Shown here: piece by piece, positions 36,101 to 44,427 of the stretch
Layout of the letters: each line of letters starts with the position of its first letter
Numbering within the stretch: the stretch's first letter is position 1
Assembly (NCBI RefSeq): GCF_034044715.1
Contig: NZ_JAXCLW010000002.1
Location: forward strand, 558,001 to 622,000
DNA: 64,000 nucleotides
Origin: Dongia_B soli
GTDB lineage: Bacteria > Pseudomonadota > Alphaproteobacteria > Dongiales > Dongiaceae
Reading direction: 5' to 3'
Notes under the pieces: generated by a model
Databases searched by the model: none
Told to the model about the DNA's origin: nothing
The model's input: only the letters and a program-made list of their open reading frames with translations
Position numbers and translations under genes: made by a program

Positions 36101-36604
36101 ATGCGGGCGAGGGGGACTGCACGCGCTAAAGTCGCCGGCCTTCTGGTCGGCAAGCAGGAGCGCACCTCGGCCAAGGGCAATCGTTTTGCTTTCGTGCAAT
36201 TGACCGATCCCAGCGGCCTTTTTGAAGCGACGATCTTCAGTGAGCGCCTGAACGAAGCGCGGGAACTCCTTGAACCGGGGCGTGCTTTACTTCTGACCGT
36301 CGATTTACGAATGGAAGAGGATTCGCTTCGCCTGCTTATCCACTCCGTTGAAGCTTTGGATCAGGCGGCGTCCAATACCGGTGCCGGCTTGCGGGTCTTC
36401 TTGCGGGAACCAAGTCCGATCGAGAGCCTCAAGCAAATTCTGACCCGGGCGGGCCGCGGAAAAGGCAAAGTAGAACTGCTTCTCGACCTCGCAGAAGACC
36501 AGCGTGAAGTTGCTATTGCCTTGCCGGGCCGCTTTGCCATTTCGCCGGTGGTGCGCGGCGCAATCAAGGCTGTACCGGGAATCGTCGATATCGTTGATAC
36601 CTGA
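33170..36604 (+). CDS. dnaE: DNA polymerase III alpha subunit
   Basis: DnaE1 is the catalytic subunit of the chromosomal replicase. The 1144-residue protein has an N-terminal PHP domain (FVHLRVHSAYSLSEGAVKN). The polymerase core holds catalytic Asp401 and Asp403 in MPDFDVDF and Asp557 in VKFDFLGLK. A helix-hairpin-helix region (RSLADFCERIDPKSINKRQL) and a C-terminal OB fold (AKVAGLLVGKQERTSAKGN) follow. No intein is seen and the length fits the family. It is preceded by 180 bases after the small membrane protein gene and is likely a single gene. Confidence 0.98.
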   Translation: MPYADFVHLRVHSAYSLSEGAVKNKQLVELAKRNDMPAVAVTDTGALFGIMEFSGYAKDAGIQPIIGCQLGVARVDVEPQRGTQPPPDPLVVLVQNDVGYQNLMKLVSHAFLETEPGLAPQVSLDLLTQHSEGLLALTGGPAGEVGRLLLEGQQAAAEEALKRLAAIFPGRFYVEIMRHGMPAEQKTEDAFIELAYELDLPLVATNEVFFSDEGMYAAHDALLCIAGSTYVGEKDRRRVTRAHGFKSAREMRELFADLPEAVDNTLVVAQRCAFMPPARKPILPAFSVEIAEADVLKQKAMEGLDARMKAANIEGDARKPYDERLEFELNTIIQMGFPGYFLIVADFIQWAKKNGIPVGPGRGSGAGSVVAWALTITDLDPLRWGLLFERFLNPERVSMPDFDVDFCQDRRDEVIRYVQERYGRDRVAQIITFGKLQARAAVRDVGRVLQMPYGQIDKLSKLIPNNPANPISLKDAIASEPQLRQVQEDDPMVKRLMEIAQKIEGLYRHASTHAAGVVIGDRPLNELVPLYRDPRSDMPVTQFNMKDVEKAGLVKFDFLGLKTLTVLVTAVKQLAKRDIEVDLNQLPLDDRKTYEMLGQGDSTGVFQLESSGMRDVLKKLKPDRFEDIIAVVALYRPGPMDNIPRYINCKHGREEPDYLYPSLEGILKETFGIMIYQEQVMQIAQVLSGYSLGGADLLRRAMGKKIKEEMEAQRKLFVDGAVERGVPEEKAGQIFDQVNKFAGYGFNKSHAAAYALVSYQTAWLKANYPVEFFAASMTYDMGNTEKLNVFRQELNRIGVKLLPPDVNKSMPTFAVEKQDDGSLAVRYALAAVKNVGMGAMEHMVANREEHGPFRSLADFCERIDPKSINKRQLENLVVAGAFESLNANRRQVYEAVEQMLRQAGAAQEARTSNQNSLFGDAAKVTLTLPPTPDWPSMEKLQHEFGAIGFYLSAHPLDSYGASLKRLEAVPYAELPAYMRARGTARAKVAGLLVGKQERTSAKGNRFAFVQLTDPSGLFEATIFSERLNEARELLEPGRALLLTVDLRMEEDSLRLLIHSVEALDQAASNTGAGLRVFLREPSPIESLKQILTRAGRGKGKVELLLDLAEDQREVAIALPGRFAISPVVRGAIKAVPGIVDIVDT

Positions 36605-36920
36605 TTAATCTTGCCGCTTCGGTAAGCAGGGTAACTGTCTGATTCTAAATGAAACTGTGGAGATATATTCTGAGGATTGATTGCCTTAAGTCGTTGTCGC
36701 TGTAATTTCACGAATGGAATCAGTTCGTTAGGTTATGGGTTAGGGCCGTGCTGGTAACTTTTCCCTTGCGCCAGCGACGGGGGCACGGTAGGTAAGCGGC
36801 GCTTGAAACCGCATGCGGGCTTGCGCTGTCTCGGGGAGAAATCCCGAACGGACGCTCCGGTGCCGGATCCGCTGATCCGGTCACATCCCGCAGAGGCTTA
36901 ACCGGAAAAGGATAATACAC
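36605..36920 (+). promoter_or_regulatory. Long rpsB upstream region with a candidate structured leader
   Basis: These 316 bases separate dnaE from rpsB. A perfect hairpin (CCGGATC/GATCCGG, 36863-36880) with a CGCT loop lies about 40 bases upstream of the rpsB start, with no T-tract. A long rpsB leader with an S2-binding element is known in other bacteria, but I cannot assign this one to a named motif. AAGGATAATACAC precedes the start. No protein gene is convincing here. Confidence 0.4.
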
Positions 36921-37706
36921 ATGGCGATGCCGTCCTTCACCATGCGTCAGCTCCTGGAAGCTGGCGTGCATTTTGGTCACCATACCCGTCGTTGGAATCC
37001 GAAGATGGCTTCGTACCTCTTCGGCGTTCGCAACGGCATTCACATCATCGATCTGGAACAGACCGTGCCGATGCTGGATCAGGCGATCCGCGCGGTTCGT
37101 GACGTTGCTGCCTCCGGCGGTCGCGTCCTGTTCGTGGGCACCAAGCGCGCTGCATCGGACAAGGTTGCCGATGCCGCCAAGCGCTGCGGCCAGTATTACG
37201 TCAATCACCGCTGGCTGGGCGGCATGCTGTCGAACTGGAAGACCATCTCCCAGTCGATCAAGCGCCTGCGCGAGGTTGATGACCGTCTGTCGACCAATAC
37301 GTCCGGCCTGACTAAGAAAGAACTCCTGATGATGACCCGCGACCGCGATAAGTTGGAGCGCGCGCTGGGCGGCATTAAGGATATGGGCGGTCAGCCGGAT
37401 ATTCTCGTCGTCATCGACACCCTGAAGGAACAGATTGCTATCCAGGAAGCCAATAAGCTCGGCATTCCGGTGGTGGCGATCGTGGACAGCAATTCCAACC
37501 CGAGCGGCGTGACCTATCCGGTGCCGGGCAATGATGACGCAACGCGCGCGATCTCGCTCTATTGCGATCTCTTCGCCGGTGCCGTGCTCGACGGCCTGCA
37601 GCAGGAAGCGATCAGCTCCGGTAAGGATATCGGCGAGTCGGACGAATTGCCCGCCGAAATTCTGCCGGTCGAAGGTGGCGAAGCCAATCAGTCGGCTTCG
37701 GCGTAA
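36921..37706 (+). CDS. rpsB: 30S ribosomal protein S2
   Basis: S2 assembles late on the 30S subunit between head and body and is needed for S1 binding. The 261-residue protein has the opening MPSFTMRQLLEAGVHFGHHTRRWNP, given here only through MPSFTMRQLLEAGVHFG, and the core FVGTKRAASDKVADAAKRCG, YYVNHRWLGGMLSNW and VVAIVDSNSNPSGVTYPVPG. The C-terminal tail is acidic. AAGGA is about nine bases upstream. It heads the rpsB-tsf-pyrH-frr cluster, and 124 bases with GC-rich hairpin potential separate it from tsf. Confidence 0.98.
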   Translation: MAMPSFTMRQLLEAGVHFGHHTRRWNPKMASYLFGVRNGIHIIDLEQTVPMLDQAIRAVRDVAASGGRVLFVGTKRAASDKVADAAKRCGQYYVNHRWLGGMLSNWKTISQSIKRLREVDDRLSTNTSGLTKKELLMMTRDRDKLERALGGIKDMGGQPDILVVIDTLKEQIAIQEANKLGIPVVAIVDSNSNPSGVTYPVPGNDDATRAISLYCDLFAGAVLDGLQQEAISSGKDIGESDELPAEILPVEGGEANQSASA

Positions 37707-37830
37707 AAGTCTGGGTTTGGTTCAGTGGGGTGACCGGGCGGGAACGCGCCGGCGCCCCATTGACACATTGGCGGCCCGCTGCTGTTCGGCTGCCTGGAAC
37801 GTGTAAGATATTTGCAGGAAGGAATTGAAA

Positions 37831-38751
37831 ATGGCGGAGATTACGGCTGCGCTGGTCAAGGAACTGCGCGAGAAGTCGGGCGCCGGCATGATGGATTGCA
37901 AGAAGGCGCTGAGCGAAACCAGCGGCGACCTTGAGGCGGCGATCGATTGGCTGCGCAAGAAGGGTCTTGCCGCGGCCGCCAAGAAAGCGGGCCGCGTGGC
38001 CTCCGAAGGCCTGGTCGGCGTGGTTGCCGAGGGCACCAGTGGCGCCCTGGTCGAAGTCAATTCCGAAACCGATTTCGTCGCCCGGAACGAGAGCTTCCAG
38101 AGCTTCGTGACCGCCGTGACCAAGCTGGCCCTGACGGCCGGCGACATTGAGGCGCTCAAGACCGCCAAGCTGCCGGAAGGCATCACGGTCACCGAAAAGC
38201 TGACACAATTGGTTGCCACGATCGGTGAGAATATGAGCCTGCGCCGCGTGGCGACGGTCAGTGTCAGCAGCGGTGTGGTGGCGAGCTACATGCACAATGC
38301 GGCGGCAGCCGGCCTCGGTAAGATTGGTGTCCTGGTCGGCCTGGAATCGACTGGCGATGCTTCGAAGCTCGCGGCCCTTGGCAAGCAGATCGCTATGCAT
38401 ATCGCCGCGGCTAACCCGCAGGCCCTGGATATCAGCTCGGTCAATCAGGCCGATCTCGATCGGGAGCGTGACGTGCTGGCCGAGCAGGCCCGGGCGTCGG
38501 GCAAGCCGGAGGAAATTATCGCAAAGATGGTCGAAGGCCGTCTGAGAAAGTATTATGAAGATGTGGTGCTGCTGGAACAGCTCTATGTGATCGATGGCGA
38601 GAGCCGGGTGAAGCAGGTAGTTGAAAAAGCTGCCAAAGAGATCGGCGCGCCGGTCAAGCTCACCGGATTCGTCCGCATGGCGCTCGGCGAAGGCATCGAG
38701 AAGGAACAGAAAGACTTCGCAGCGGAAGTCGCTGCGCAGCTTGGAAACTAA
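37831..38751 (+). CDS. tsf: Elongation factor Ts
   Basis: EF-Ts exchanges GDP for GTP on EF-Tu. The 306-residue sequence begins MAEITAALVKELREKSGAGM, and contains MDCKKALSETSGDLEAAIDW and NSETDFVARNESF, which contact EF-Tu through the conserved TDFV motif. The dimer-forming core and a coiled-coil segment follow. The chosen ATG 37831 has GGAAGGAATTG upstream; a TTG six bases earlier is unlikely. It lies downstream of rpsB and is followed by two hairpins before pyrH. Confidence 0.98.
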   Translation: MAEITAALVKELREKSGAGMMDCKKALSETSGDLEAAIDWLRKKGLAAAAKKAGRVASEGLVGVVAEGTSGALVEVNSETDFVARNESFQSFVTAVTKLALTAGDIEALKTAKLPEGITVTEKLTQLVATIGENMSLRRVATVSVSSGVVASYMHNAAAAGLGKIGVLVGLESTGDASKLAALGKQIAMHIAAANPQALDISSVNQADLDRERDVLAEQARASGKPEEIIAKMVEGRLRKYYEDVVLLEQLYVIDGESRVKQVVEKAAKEIGAPVKLTGFVRMALGEGIEKEQKDFAAEVAAQLGN

Positions 38752-38758
38752 ATGGCGA

Positions 38759-38812
38759 GCCCGGCGTTATAGCCGGGCATCGTGGGTAACGGATGGGGCT
38801 GTCGGCCCCATC
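38759..38812 (+). terminator. Two tandem hairpins between tsf and pyrH, possible partial terminator
   Basis: GCCCGGC (38759-38765) pairs with GCCGGGC (38772-38778), and GATGGGGC (38792-38799) pairs with GCCCCATC (38805-38812). Both stems are perfect. Only A/T-rich sequence without a true T-run follows, so the structures may attenuate or protect RNA ends instead of ending transcription fully. Confidence 0.4.
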
Positions 38813-38851
38813 TGATTAAAAATATAGAACGCACGCGCAGGAGGCAGCAGA

Positions 38852-39604
38852 GTGAGCAAGGCAGCGACACAAGGCCTGTTGTATAAGCGCGTTTTGCTCA
38901 AGATTTCCGGCGAAGCCCTCATGGGGCAGCGGGAATTCGGTCTCGATCCTACGACTGTCACCCGCGTCGCTGCGGAAGTGAAGCAGGTTTACGAACTGGG
39001 CGTCGAATGCTGCCTGGTGATCGGCGGCGGGAATATCTTTCGCGGCATCGCTGGCGCGAGCCAGGGCATGCAGCGTGCCTCGGCCGATTACATGGGTATG
39101 CTGGCCACCGTCATGAACGCCTTGGCCATGCAGAATGCCTTGGAACAGGCCGGTGTCGATACCCGCGTGCAATCGGCTATCCCCATGCAATCGATCTGCG
39201 AGCCCTATATCCGCCGGCGCGCCGTGCGCCATCTGGAAAAGGGCCGGGTGGTGATCTTCGCCGCCGGTACCGGCAACCCGTATTTCACCACCGATACGGC
39301 GGCTGCTTTGCGTGCTTCCGAAATGAAATGCGAAGCTCTGTTAAAGGGCACCAAGGTGGACGGTGTTTACAGCGCCGACCCGAAGCTGCATCCCGAAGCG
39401 GAACGCTATACGCATCTCACTCATCACGACGTGCTGTCGCGGGACCTCAAGGTGATGGATGCGGCGGCGATTTCGCTTGCGCGGGAAAACGGCATTCCCA
39501 TCATCGTCTTTTCCATTCATACGCCGGGTAATTTCGCTCAGGTCATGCTGGGGACCGGCAGATACACAGTGATCGGCAATGAGCCGGTCCAGGCTGCGAA
39601 GTAA
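38852..39604 (+). CDS. pyrH: Uridylate kinase (UMP kinase)
   Basis: PyrH phosphorylates UMP to UDP and is a hexameric amino-acid-kinase-fold enzyme regulated by GTP and UTP. The 250-residue protein contains KRVLLKISGEALMG near the start, LVIGGGNIFRG, ADYMGMLATVMNALAMQNAL, and VDGVYSADPKLHPEAERYTH. The start is a GTG at 38852 preceded by AGGAGGCAGCAGA, a strong site. frr follows after 17 bases, so pyrH-frr are co-transcribed, as is usual. Confidence 0.97.
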   Translation: MSKAATQGLLYKRVLLKISGEALMGQREFGLDPTTVTRVAAEVKQVYELGVECCLVIGGGNIFRGIAGASQGMQRASADYMGMLATVMNALAMQNALEQAGVDTRVQSAIPMQSICEPYIRRRAVRHLEKGRVVIFAAGTGNPYFTTDTAAALRASEMKCEALLKGTKVDGVYSADPKLHPEAERYTHLTHHDVLSRDLKVMDAAAISLARENGIPIIVFSIHTPGNFAQVMLGTGRYTVIGNEPVQAAK

Positions 39605-39621
39605 GGTTGGGGGTACTAGGT

Positions 39622-40179
39622 ATGACTGATGCTCGATTGGATGAATTCAGCCGCCGCATGGACGGAGCTGTCGAGGCATTGCGCAAGGAATTCGCCGGTC
39701 TGCGTACCGGTCGCGCATCGACGCATCTTCTCGATCAGGTGATGGTAAACGCCTATGGCAGCAACATGCCGATCAACCAGGTCGGTACGGTGAGCGTGCC
39801 CGAACCGCGCATGATCACGGTCCAGGTTTGGGATCGTGGCATGGTATCGGCGGTCGAGAAGGGAATTCGTGATGCTGGTCTCGGTCTCAATCCCGCCAGC
39901 GATGGCCAATTGGTACGCGTGCCGGTTCCCGAATTGAGTCAGGAACGTCGTACCGAGCTGGCGAAGGTCGCCCATAAATATGCAGAGCAGGCGCGTGTCG
40001 CGGTGCGTAATGTGCGTCGTGACGGAATGGATATGCTGAAGAAGTCGGAAAAGGACGGCGACATTTCGCAAGATGAACACCGCGGGCTGTCCGATCAGAT
40101 GCAAAAACTGACCGACGACCATATCAAGCGGGTCGACGAGGCTCTGGCCGCCAAAGAAAAAGAAATTATGCAGGTCTAG
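39622..40179 (+). CDS. frr: Ribosome recycling factor
   Basis: RRF splits post-termination ribosomes with EF-G. The 185-residue protein begins MTDARLDEFSRRMDGAVEAL and includes EFAGLRTGRASTHLLDQV and the three-helix bundle end KSEKDGDISQDEHRGLSDQMQ in parts. The length is exactly that of the family. ATG 39622 is preferred over TTG 39607 because it matches the family's N-terminus. It follows pyrH closely and precedes uppS by 16 bases. Confidence 0.97.
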   Translation: MTDARLDEFSRRMDGAVEALRKEFAGLRTGRASTHLLDQVMVNAYGSNMPINQVGTVSVPEPRMITVQVWDRGMVSAVEKGIRDAGLGLNPASDGQLVRVPVPELSQERRTELAKVAHKYAEQARVAVRNVRRDGMDMLKKSEKDGDISQDEHRGLSDQMQKLTDDHIKRVDEALAAKEKEIMQV

Positions 40180-40195
40180 AACGAAGGAGACTCGC

Positions 40196-40942
40196 GTGAC
40201 GGCATTGCGACCAGCGATACAGGCGTTCGGCGTCGATGGTGTTGTGGCGCCTCGCCACGTGGCGATCATCATGGATGGCAATGGCCGCTGGGCGAAGGCG
40301 CGCGGCCTGCCGCGAACGGCTGGGCACTACCAGGGGGCGGAAACCGTCCGCCAGGTTGTTGAGGCCTCGATCCGCAACGACATCACCCATCTTACATTGT
40401 TCGGATTCTCGTCGGAAAACTGGAAGCGACCGGCAACCGAAATCAATGATTTGATGGGGCTTCTGCGGCTTTATCTGCGGCGCGAAATCGCCCGGCTGCA
40501 CGATAACGGCGTGCGCCTGTCAGTCATTGGCGAGCGCCATCGCCTGGCGCCCGACATCGTCGAGCTGATTGAGGGTGCCGAACGTCAGACGCGTGATAAC
40601 AGCCGCCTGCGCCTCACCATCGCGCTCAGCTATGGCGGCCGGATGGATATCGTCAATGCCGCGCGGCAATTGGCGCAGCGCGTCGCTCAGGGCGAGCTGC
40701 GCGCCGAAGATATCGATGAAGCCATGTTCGCCGGCAATTTGTCGACGGCCGACATGCCGGACCCGGATCTGGTCATCCGTACCAGCGGGGAAATGCGGAT
40801 CAGCAATTTTCTGCTTTGGCAGTTCGCCTATACGGAAATGATTTTTGTCGACAAACATTGGCCGGAATTTAGCGCCGCGGATTTTTCTGCTGCCCTAGCC
40901 GAGTATCAGGGGCGGAACCGCAGATATGGCGCCGCCGGCTGA
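40196..40942 (+). CDS. uppS: Undecaprenyl diphosphate synthase
   Basis: UppS adds eight isoprene units in cis to farnesyl diphosphate, making the lipid carrier for peptidoglycan and other cell-wall polymers. The 248-residue protein has the diphosphate-binding HVAIIMDGNGRWAKARG motif with Asp27, FGFSSENWKRPATEI and RTSGEMRISNFLLWQFAY near the end. The start is a GTG at 40196 preceded by GAAGGAGACTCGC. cdsA begins within its last 17 bases, so the two are coupled. Confidence 0.97.
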   Translation: MTALRPAIQAFGVDGVVAPRHVAIIMDGNGRWAKARGLPRTAGHYQGAETVRQVVEASIRNDITHLTLFGFSSENWKRPATEINDLMGLLRLYLRREIARLHDNGVRLSVIGERHRLAPDIVELIEGAERQTRDNSRLRLTIALSYGGRMDIVNAARQLAQRVAQGELRAEDIDEAMFAGNLSTADMPDPDLVIRTSGEMRISNFLLWQFAYTEMIFVDKHWPEFSAADFSAALAEYQGRNRRYGAAG

Positions 40943-41882
40943 AACTCCGCACGAACGTCAGCGGCATGAGCGGGTGGGTCAGGGAAACGAACCAAACAGC
41001 GGGAACGTACCGAACGGCACCGAACCCGCGTCGGTAAAACCGCTGACAAGCTTTCAGCAGCGTGTTGCGTCCTCTGCTGTCCTTTTGCCGGTGGCGCTGC
41101 TCGCGCTCTGGCTGGGTGGCTTGGCCTGGGCCATCTTGATCGCCATCTTCGGTGGCATCATGGCCTGGGAATGGAGCGCCATTTGCGCCGAGCGTCGGCC
41201 TGTGCAGGTTGCCTATCCCGTCGGGCGCCTATCCGTGGTCAATCTTGCCATGGTGGCAGTCGTTATTCTGTCCTTGGCGGTCGCCGTGTTCTCCCCGCCG
41301 CTCACCTTACCCTTATGGCTGGTGCCGCTGGCCGGCGCGCTGGCGATATTGGTGCTGGCCTGGCCGCAGCGCGGGGTCGGCGCCCTGTGGCTGCTGCTCG
41401 GCATCCTTTATGTCGTGCCGGCGGCCCTGGCGATGATCAAGATTCGCTCCTGGTCGTCAGACGGATTTGCTACGGAAATTTGGATCGTTGCCCTGGTCGT
41501 GGTGGCGGATACGGGCGCCTATTTCGCAGGCCGTTCGATCGGTGGTCCGAAACTTGCCCCGCGTATCAGCCCTAGCAAAACCTGGGCAGGCTTGGCGGGC
41601 GCTATCCTGTCGGCAGCGCTGGTCGGGGCGATCGCCGCGACTTTGGCCGGCCGGCCGACGATTTGGCCGATGGTGCTTGCCAGCGGCCTGCTCGCCGTGG
41701 TCGAACAGTCCGGCGACCTGTTTGAGTCGTTTTTCAAGCGGCATTTCGGGGTCAAGGATAGCGGGCGTATAATCCCTGGTCATGGCGGTGTCCTCGACCG
41801 GGTTGACGGTCTGATGGCGGTGGTCTTGGCCGTCGCCGCTGTAGAATATGTGATTGGTGGAGGAATCCTCGAATGGCTGTGA
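40926..41882 (+). CDS. cdsA: Phosphatidate cytidylyltransferase
   Basis: CdsA makes CDP-diacylglycerol, the precursor of all phospholipids, in the inner membrane. The 318-residue protein has a hydrophilic N-terminus of about 40 residues and then eight or so transmembrane helices. The signature is present: ISPSKTWAGLAG and KDSGRIIPGHGGVLDRVDGL. Its start overlaps uppS and its end overlaps dxr by ten bases, forming a tightly coupled uppS-cdsA-dxr run, as in many proteobacteria. Confidence 0.96.
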   Translation: MAPPAETPHERQRHERVGQGNEPNSGNVPNGTEPASVKPLTSFQQRVASSAVLLPVALLALWLGGLAWAILIAIFGGIMAWEWSAICAERRPVQVAYPVGRLSVVNLAMVAVVILSLAVAVFSPPLTLPLWLVPLAGALAILVLAWPQRGVGALWLLLGILYVVPAALAMIKIRSWSSDGFATEIWIVALVVVADTGAYFAGRSIGGPKLAPRISPSKTWAGLAGAILSAALVGAIAATLAGRPTIWPMVLASGLLAVVEQSGDLFESFFKRHFGVKDSGRIIPGHGGVLDRVDGLMAVVLAVAAVEYVIGGGILEWL

Positions 41883-43072
41883 TCGAGCAGAAAATGGCAG
41901 CGGCCGCACCGCGCCGGGTGACCATTCTGGGATCGACCGGTTCGGTAGGCTGCAACACAGTGGATATCGTCCGCCGCGATCCTTCAGCTTTTCAGGTCGA
42001 GGCGCTGACGGCGCATAACAATGTTGAACTGCTGATTGAGCAGGCGCTGGCCCTGCGTCCGCGCCTGGCCGTGGTCGGGATCGAGGCCAAGTTTGGGCGC
42101 TTGAAAGAAGCCCTGGCAGGAACGGGTATAGAAGCGGCTGCCGGGCGGTCCGCGGTGATCGAAGCGGCGGCGCGGCCGGCCGACTGGGTCATGGCGGCGA
42201 TCGTCGGCGCGGCCGGGCTGGAACCGACTTTGGCGGCTGTGCGCCGCGGTGCAATGATCGGTCTCGCCAATAAGGAGACGCTGGTTTGTGCCGGCGATCT
42301 GATGATGGCCGAGGTTGCACGGCACGGCGCCGTGATGCTGCCGGTCGATTCCGAGCACAGCGCGATTTTTCAAGTCTTCGATCCGGAGCAGATCGAGGCT
42401 GTCGAGAAGATCATTTTGACCGCCTCCGGCGGTCCGTTCCGGACACGCAGTTACGAGGAAATGCGGTCGATGACGCCGGAACAGGCGGTCGCGCATCCCA
42501 ATTGGAGCATGGGAGCAAAGATCTCGGTCGATTCCGCTAGCATGATGAACAAAGGCCTTGAACTGATCGAAGCGCATCATCTGTTCCGGCTGCCCGAGAC
42601 CCAGATCGATATCCTGGTGCACCCTCAATCGATCATCCACAGCATGGTGGCCTATCGTGACGGATCCGTGCTGGCCCAATTGGGCAGCCCGGATATGCGG
42701 ACACCGATTGCCTATGCACTGGGCTGGCCGAAGCGAATCGCCGCGCCAGCCGACCGACTCGATTTCGCCAAAATGCGGGATCTGACCTTTGAAAGCCCCG
42801 ATGCGGTCCGTTTCCCAGCTTTGCGCCTGGCGCGCGAGGCGTTGCAGGAAGGCGGCCAGGCACCGACCGTTCTCAACGCCGCCAATGAGATTGCCGTCGC
42901 TGCCTTCCTCGACCGCAAAATCGCCTTCACCGACATCGCTTCGGTCGTGGAATCGGTCTTGTCCGAGATGGGGACTCGGGCATTGAGCTCGATTGCCGAT
43001 GTTCTGGAAACCGATTTGTCGGCCCGCCAGGTCGCGCAACGTCAGGTCGCCGCAAGATTAACCAACGCGTGA
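41873..43072 (+). CDS. dxr: 1-deoxy-D-xylulose-5-phosphate reductoisomerase
   Basis: DXR makes 2-C-methyl-D-erythritol 4-phosphate in the non-mevalonate isoprenoid pathway with NADPH and a divalent metal. The 399-residue protein has the NADPH loop ILGSTGSVGCNTVDIV, NKETLVCAGDLMM, the metal and substrate region LPVDSEHSAIFQVFD and HPQSIIHSMVAYRDGSV. The start at 41873 overlaps cdsA, consistent with translational coupling. It supplies the precursors that UppS uses. A 214-base gap follows before rseP. Confidence 0.97.
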   Translation: MAVIEQKMAAAAPRRVTILGSTGSVGCNTVDIVRRDPSAFQVEALTAHNNVELLIEQALALRPRLAVVGIEAKFGRLKEALAGTGIEAAAGRSAVIEAAARPADWVMAAIVGAAGLEPTLAAVRRGAMIGLANKETLVCAGDLMMAEVARHGAVMLPVDSEHSAIFQVFDPEQIEAVEKIILTASGGPFRTRSYEEMRSMTPEQAVAHPNWSMGAKISVDSASMMNKGLELIEAHHLFRLPETQIDILVHPQSIIHSMVAYRDGSVLAQLGSPDMRTPIAYALGWPKRIAAPADRLDFAKMRDLTFESPDAVRFPALRLAREALQEGGQAPTVLNAANEIAVAAFLDRKIAFTDIASVVESVLSEMGTRALSSIADVLETDLSARQVAQRQVAARLTNA

Positions 43073-43286
43073 TCCCAAAACTGGGGTTAACCCAAGGAAA
43101 TCGTTCTGTTTTGGTGTGCTGGCACGATAAAGTGTGCTAGACAATCCGACGTGGCTGCGGCCACCATGCAGCGCCAGGGGACAAGAAGGGCGCCAGGTTG
43201 GGAGTGGGCAGAAACTCCGTATAAAAACGGTGAGAACCGCTCTTGTCTAAATTGGGGCTCTGCGGCACGGAAAGTGGTCTAGGACG

Positions 43287-44420
43287 ATGGAAATATTGGC
43301 GGCGATACCGCATTACGGCTTCTGGTTCCTGCTTCTCCTGACGGTACTCGTCTTCGTTCACGAGATGGGACATTTCCTCGTTGCGCGCTGGTGCGGCGTC
43401 CGGGTGGAAGTCTTTTCCATCGGCTTCGGTCCGGAGCTGTTCGGCTTCACCGATCGTTTAGGCACCCGTTGGAAATTCAGCGCGATCCCCCTTGGCGGTT
43501 ATGTCCGCATGTTCGGCCAGGAGAGCAATGCCCTCGAGGGACAAGCGGCGGCGCCTATGTCGGAAGAGGACGCCGCTGTTGCTTTCAACCGGAAAAGCGT
43601 TGGCCAGCGCGCGGCGATTGTCGCAGCGGGCCCGCTTGCCAATTACGTCTTCGCCATTGTGGTTCTCACCGGCCTCTTCCTGGTCTATGGCAAGACGCTG
43701 CAATCGACCGAAATCGGCGAAGTGATGCCGGATTCGGTCGCCAGTGAGGCAGGCTTAAAAGCTGGCGATAAAATCGCCACTCTGAATGGCAGCCCGCTGG
43801 AAGGTTTCGAAGATCTGGCGATGCAGGTCCGCCTGCATCTCGACGAACCGCTCCAATTGGGCATTGATCGGGCGGGGCAGAAACTGGATTTCACCCTGAA
43901 GCCGCGAATCGTCGAAGAGGAAGATACCTTCGGCAACAAGCAGCGAGTCGGTCGGCTGGGTATCCGTAGCAGTGGTAACGGCAACGTCCGCAAGCTGGGC
44001 GTCGGTCAGTCGGTCGTCGAAGCGACCCATCAAGTCTATCAAATGACCACGGGCATGCTGACCGGCATTGGCCAGATGATCACGGGGAAGCGTTCAGCCG
44101 ACGAGGTTGGAGGCGCGCTGCGCATCGCCAAGATGTCCGGTGACATGGCAGAGATTGGTTTTGCGTCGCTGGTCAGCCTGGCGGTGTTGCTTTCCGTCAA
44201 CCTCGGTCTGATCAATCTGTTTCCGATCCCGATGCTGGATGGCGGCCACCTGATGTTCTATGCCGCCGAAGCTTTGCGCGGCCGGCCGCTGGGGGCTCGC
44301 GCGCATGAATGGGGGCTACGACTTGGCGTTGCGTTTGTGCTGTCGCTGATGGTGTTTGCCACTTGGAACGACTTGGTTTATCTGAAAGTCGTCGATTATA
44401 TCAAATCCCTGTTTACTTGA
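43287..44420 (+). CDS. rseP: RseP/MmpA-type site-2 zinc metalloprotease
   Basis: The enzyme cleaves transmembrane helices inside the membrane, in envelope-stress signalling and signal-peptide removal. The 377-residue protein has HEMGH at residues 25-29 (catalytic glutamate 26) in the first helix and the third zinc ligand Asp318 in NLFPIPMLDGGHL. One periplasmic PDZ domain lies between them (about 130-200, with GEVMPDSVASEAGLKAGDKI). Two PDZ domains are found in E. coli RseP, so this is the shorter alphaproteobacterial form. It lies seven bases before bamA. Confidence 0.96.
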   Translation: MEILAAIPHYGFWFLLLLTVLVFVHEMGHFLVARWCGVRVEVFSIGFGPELFGFTDRLGTRWKFSAIPLGGYVRMFGQESNALEGQAAAPMSEEDAAVAFNRKSVGQRAAIVAAGPLANYVFAIVVLTGLFLVYGKTLQSTEIGEVMPDSVASEAGLKAGDKIATLNGSPLEGFEDLAMQVRLHLDEPLQLGIDRAGQKLDFTLKPRIVEEEDTFGNKQRVGRLGIRSSGNGNVRKLGVGQSVVEATHQVYQMTTGMLTGIGQMITGKRSADEVGGALRIAKMSGDMAEIGFASLVSLAVLLSVNLGLINLFPIPMLDGGHLMFYAAEALRGRPLGARAHEWGLRLGVAFVLSLMVFATWNDLVYLKVVDYIKSLFT

Positions 44421-44427
44421 CCGGAAG

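Noticed and set aside
36720..37208. 162-codon frame antisense to rpsB and its leader
   Set aside because: It is a shadow of rpsB without any protein signature of its own.
43113..43132. TGGCACG-containing stretch before rseP that resembles a sigma-54 -24 element
   Set aside because: The required GC at -12 with correct spacing is missing, so it is not a sigma-54 promoter.
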